From: Bradyrhizobium prioriisuperbiae
GTDB lineage: Bacteria; Pseudomonadota; Alphaproteobacteria; Rhizobiales; Xanthobacteraceae
DNA: 64,000 nt
Reading direction: 5' to 3'
Assembly: GCF_032397745.1 (NCBI RefSeq)
Contig: NZ_CP135921.1
Location: 8,172,501-8,236,500, forward strand
The translations under genes and the position numbers were made by a program. The notes under the pieces are model-generated. The model had not been told where the DNA came from and did no database searches. It saw only the letters and a list, made by a program, of their open reading frames with translations. Positions within the stretch are counted from its first letter, which is position 1. Every line of letters starts with the position of its first letter. Below are positions 61,092 to 64,000 of the stretch, piece after piece.

Positions 61092-62033
61092 TCAATCTTT
61101 CTGCCGCGACTTGTGCGCGGCCAGCGCCGCAAGACGCTCGTTGCGCCGCTGCGTCAATGTTGCGATCCGCTCGGGGGTGGCCTGATGCGGCCAGGCCGCG
61201 ATCACCTGATCGACGTTCGGGCTCTGATACACCTCCGGCCCGGCGGCGGATGCCGCCAGTTCCTTGTAGAAGCCGGTATAACGCGCGCAGTAATCCGGAA
61301 TGCCGCCGGGCGCATTGAGCTCGATGGTCTCGAACGGTCCGAGGAACGACCAGCGCAAGCCCAGGCCGTCCTTCACGGTGTGGTCGAGGTCTTCGGCCGA
61401 CACATAACCCTCGCCGACCAGACGAAACGCCTCCGCCAGCAGCGCGCCCTGCAGGCGGTTGAGGATGAAGCCGTTGATCTCGCGCTTGACGGTGATCGGC
61501 ACCTGGCCGACGGCGCGGTAGATCTCGCGGGCGCGGTCAATCGCCTCCGGCGATGTCCAGGGCGCGCCGCAGAGCTCCACCAGCGGCACCAGATGCGGCG
61601 GGTTGACGGGATGGCCGATCAGGCAGCGTGCCCGCCCCGCCAGCCCTTCAGTAAAGCGCGAGGCGACGATGGCCGACGTCGATGACACCAGGAGCGTGTC
61701 CGGCGCAGCCAGCCGATCGAGCTCGGAAAAAATCGCGAGTTTGGCGTCGACGGTCTCCGGCCCGTTTTCCTGGACCAAATCGGCGCCCTCGATCGCCTCA
61801 CCAACACTGGCCGCAACCGACACCCGCGCGGCCGCTGCCTGCGGATCGGCCACCAGTCCATGGCGCGCCAGCGTCTGCAATTCGTCCCTGATCAAAGACG
61901 GCGCCGCCTGCAAGGTGGCCGTGTGCGGATCGGTCAATCGCACCGTCCAGCCCGCACGCGCAAACACCATGGCCCAGGCGCGGCCGATCAATCCAGCGCC
62001 GACAATGGCCGCAATTCCTGTCTTTTCCGTCAT
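61092..62033 (-). CDS. 3-hydroxyacyl-CoA dehydrogenase-family enzyme, lambda-crystallin/L-gulonate 3-dehydrogenase-like
   Basis: The 313-residue protein has the NAD motif VGAGLIGRAWAMVFARAG and HPVNPPHLVPLVELCGA, followed by GFILNRLQGALLAEAFRLV, a pattern closest to lambda-crystallin and bacterial carnitine dehydrogenases. It should oxidise a free 3-hydroxy acid, not a CoA ester, to a 3-keto acid. The BKACE next to it would then cleave that product, as in carnitine breakdown. ATG 62033 is used. Confidence 0.9.
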   Translation of the reverse strand: MTEKTGIAAIVGAGLIGRAWAMVFARAGWTVRLTDPHTATLQAAPSLIRDELQTLARHGLVADPQAAAARVSVAASVGEAIEGADLVQENGPETVDAKLAIFSELDRLAAPDTLLVSSTSAIVASRFTEGLAGRARCLIGHPVNPPHLVPLVELCGAPWTSPEAIDRAREIYRAVGQVPITVKREINGFILNRLQGALLAEAFRLVGEGYVSAEDLDHTVKDGLGLRWSFLGPFETIELNAPGGIPDYCARYTGFYKELAASAAGPEVYQSPNVDQVIAAWPHQATPERIATLTQRRNERLAALAAHKSRQKD

Positions 62034-62053
62034 CCGCCTAACGCTTCCTTCGC

Positions 62054-64000
62054 TTACAGCCACAACACTTTCCGGCGCAGATCGAGATCGTCCCGCAGCG
62101 CTTTGGATGGTCCCTGGTGGATCACCTGGCCGCGCTCCAGCGCCACCGTGGTGTCGGACAATGCGAGCGCGAGATCGAGATTATGGTCGACAATGATGAT
62201 GGCGACCTCCCTGCGCAGCCGGTCGAACGCCTCGAACAGCTGCTCGACCACCGCCGGGGCCAGGCCTTCGAACGGCTCGTCCAGCAGCAGCACCCGCACG
62301 TCGCCGGACAGCGCCCGCGCCACCGCCACCATCTGCTGCTCACCACCCGACAGATAATCCGCCGGACTGTTGAGACGTTCCTTGATGCGGGGAAAGTAGT
62401 CGTAGATCCGCTCCCGGGTCCAGTGGATGCCGTGGCCGGTTTGGCGCTTCAGTCCGCCGAGTTCGAGATTCTGGTCCACGGTCATGCCGGCGAACAGACC
62501 ACGCCCCTGCGGCACATACCCAATGCCGAGCCTGGCGATCTCGGCGGAGCTGCGCCCGACCAGCTCGCTGCCGGCGAGAGCGATCGAGCCATTGGTCGCA
62601 GGCGCAATGCCGATCAGCGTCTTCAGCAGGGTCGACTTGCCGGCACCGTTGCGGCCAAGCAAGGCGATAATCTCGTTCTGGTGCAGCGGGAAGTCGACGC
62701 CCTTGAGGATATGGCTCTTGCCGTAGAACGTATCGACGCTTTTCACCGCCATCAGCAGGCTCGGCGTCGCCGCCGTCTCCCGCTCCTGCGCCGCGATCGC
62801 CGCCGTTCCGGAGCCGATATAGACCTCCTGCACTTTCGGGCTGGAGCGTGCGTCTTCCACCGAGCCGTCCAGCAGCACACGTCCCTCGTTCATGACGGTG
62901 ACATGATCGGCCAGTTGGAACACGCGGTCGATGTCGTGCTCCACCAGCAGCACCGGAATATCCGCGGAGATACGCTTGATGATGGCGCCGATGCGCTCGC
63001 GCTCCGCCGCGGCGAGACCGGCCAGCGGTTCGTCCAGCAGCAGGATCCGCGGTGCGGTGGCGAGCGCCACGCCCATGTCCAGCAGACGTTGGCCGCCGTA
63101 GGACAGCGAGCCCGCCTCCGCATGCTCGATTCCTGCAAGCCCGAGGTAGCGAATGATCTCGTCGGTATCCGCGTTGATTTCCGAAATCGACAGTGCGGAC
63201 GTGTAGGGATCGGCGCGGCGCGGATGGCGCGCCTGAACCGCCAGACGGACATTCTCGGCCACCGTCAGTGTCGGGAACAGGTTGGTGATCTGGAACGACC
63301 GCCCGATCCCCGCCGCGGTGATATCCTCCGGCGCGCGGCCGGCAATCGAGCGCCCCATCAGGGTCACCGATCCCTGGTCCGGCACGAACATGCCGGACAG
63401 GAGATTGAACGCCGTGGTCTTGCCGGCGCCGTTGGGACCGATCAGCGCATGCAGTGTGCGGTCGGCGATCGAGATGTCGACGCCCTGTACGGCCTTGATG
63501 CCACCGAAGCTCTTGACGATTTGGTCGGCGACCAGCACCGGCCCCTGATGCGCATCCCTGGGTTTCAGAAATTCGGGCAGCGGCAGCGACTCGATCCGGC
63601 GCGCCGACATCGCCGCATCTTCGACCTGCTTTTTCCGGAACGGCGCAATCAGGCGTTCGGCAACACCGGTCAGGCCCGACGGCGAAAAGATGATGAAGCC
63701 GACGAACACCAGGCCCAGCCAGAACAGCCAGTTCTCGCTGTAGATGCTGAGAAACTCGCGGAACATGATGTAGAACAGCGCACCGAGGGCGGGCCCCAGG
63801 AAGCTGCGCATGCCGCCGATCACCACCATCGCCAGCAGTTCGCCGGAGAAGCTGACCGAGATCGGATCGGCCGAGGTCATGCGGTTCTTGTAAAGCAGGA
63901 GAATGCCGGCCAGACCCGTGATGGTCGCCGACAGTGTGAAGGCCGCCAGTTTATAACGATTGGTGGCGTAGCCGAGAAACCGCGCGCGCTGCTCGTTCTC
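62054..64000 (-). CDS. Fused LivM-LivG-LivF ABC transporter protein (N-terminus outside window)
   Basis: One frame stays open from the window edge, and 648 residues are visible. The first ~125 are the end of a LivM permease (ENEQRARFLGYATNRYKLAAF; VVIGGMRSFLGPALGALFY). A LivG ATPase follows (GPNGAGKT; signature LSYGGQR; LLLDEPLAGL), then a LivF ATPase (GRNGAGKS; LSGGEQQ; LLLDEPFEGL). No stop or frameshift separates them. Both ATPases look complete. It probably imports the substrate of the dehydrogenase/BKACE pair 20 bases downstream. Confidence 0.9.
   Translation of the reverse strand, partial: ENEQRARFLGYATNRYKLAAFTLSATITGLAGILLLYKNRMTSADPISVSFSGELLAMVVIGGMRSFLGPALGALFYIMFREFLSIYSENWLFWLGLVFVGFIIFSPSGLTGVAERLIAPFRKKQVEDAAMSARRIESLPLPEFLKPRDAHQGPVLVADQIVKSFGGIKAVQGVDISIADRTLHALIGPNGAGKTTAFNLLSGMFVPDQGSVTLMGRSIAGRAPEDITAAGIGRSFQITNLFPTLTVAENVRLAVQARHPRRADPYTSALSISEINADTDEIIRYLGLAGIEHAEAGSLSYGGQRLLDMGVALATAPRILLLDEPLAGLAAAERERIGAIIKRISADIPVLLVEHDIDRVFQLADHVTVMNEGRVLLDGSVEDARSSPKVQEVYIGSGTAAIAAQERETAATPSLLMAVKSVDTFYGKSHILKGVDFPLHQNEIIALLGRNGAGKSTLLKTLIGIAPATNGSIALAGSELVGRSSAEIARLGIGYVPQGRGLFAGMTVDQNLELGGLKRQTGHGIHWTRERIYDYFPRIKERLNSPADYLSGGEQQMVAVARALSGDVRVLLLDEPFEGLAPAVVEQLFEAFDRLRREVAIIIVDHNLDLALALSDTTVALERGQVIHQGPSKALRDDLDLRRKVLWL

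Overview
The window is GC-rich DNA from an alphaproteobacterium, most likely Bradyrhizobium, Rhodopseudomonas or a close relative. This rests on the codon use, the density of transporters and aromatic-catabolism genes, and extragenic palindromes of Rhizobiales type (CTAG-bounded hairpins, TAGCCCGG hairpins, GTCATTGCCGGG hairpins). Nearly all of it is accessory metabolism. I found no rRNA, tRNA, CRISPR or phage genes.

Region by region. (1) 1-6589, + strand: end of a LivM permease, LivG, LivF, a two-subunit molybdenum hydroxylase, a 3-hydroxyisobutyrate-dehydrogenase-like enzyme and an ACMSD-like amidohydrolase. This looks like uptake and breakdown of a heterocyclic or aromatic acid. A UUCG-loop hairpin separates it from the next unit. 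(2) 6629-14290, - strand: two flavin aromatic hydroxylases, a ThDP enzyme, an orphan Bug binding protein, a zeta-class GST and a TetR regulator. (3) 14388-18606: an IclR regulator, an aromatic-acid MFS importer, a ModA-like binding protein and a PDC-lactonase-like hydrolase. The same IclR-type operator half-site occurs before region 2 and between iclR and the MFS gene. (4) 18776-26041: a lower-GC island with parD and a truncated parE, four exported proteins (unknown protein, Tat-exported zinc protease, Cys-repeat serine protease, RoxA-like di-haem protein) and a broken IS110 transposase. (5) 26171-34000: sugar-acid utilisation, with an IlvD/Edd dehydratase divergent from a CUT1 ABC transporter, a Gfo/Idh dehydrogenase and a GntR/FCD regulator. 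(6) 34001-43796: gene remnants, an MscS channel, a D-threonine-aldolase-like enzyme, a 2-hydroxyacid dehydrogenase, an RraA-type aldolase, pncB and an exported TPR-caspase protein. (7) 44107-59144: oxidases, a DASS carrier, a Rieske oxygenase, an HpaB-type monooxygenase, a diaminobutyrate aminotransferase, and a divergent operon with a MetRS-like helical protein, a SidA/PvdA-type N-hydroxylase, a PaiB-like protein, an MFS carrier, a flavin reductase and a DAO-family oxidase, then a binding protein and an O-methyltransferase. (8) 59339-64000: a GntR regulator, a beta-keto acid cleavage enzyme, a lambda-crystallin-like dehydrogenase, and one reading frame that fuses LivM, LivG and LivF.

The best candidate for an undescribed system is region 7. 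Diaminobutyrate synthesis, N-hydroxylation, a MetRS-like protein translationally coupled to the N-hydroxylase, and a DAO-type oxidase are the kinds of parts used by bacterial hydrazine (N-N bond) forming pathways. Here, however, the MetRS-like protein has only the helical anticodon-binding part and no cupin gene is seen. The second candidate is the exported protease/di-haem cassette of region 4.
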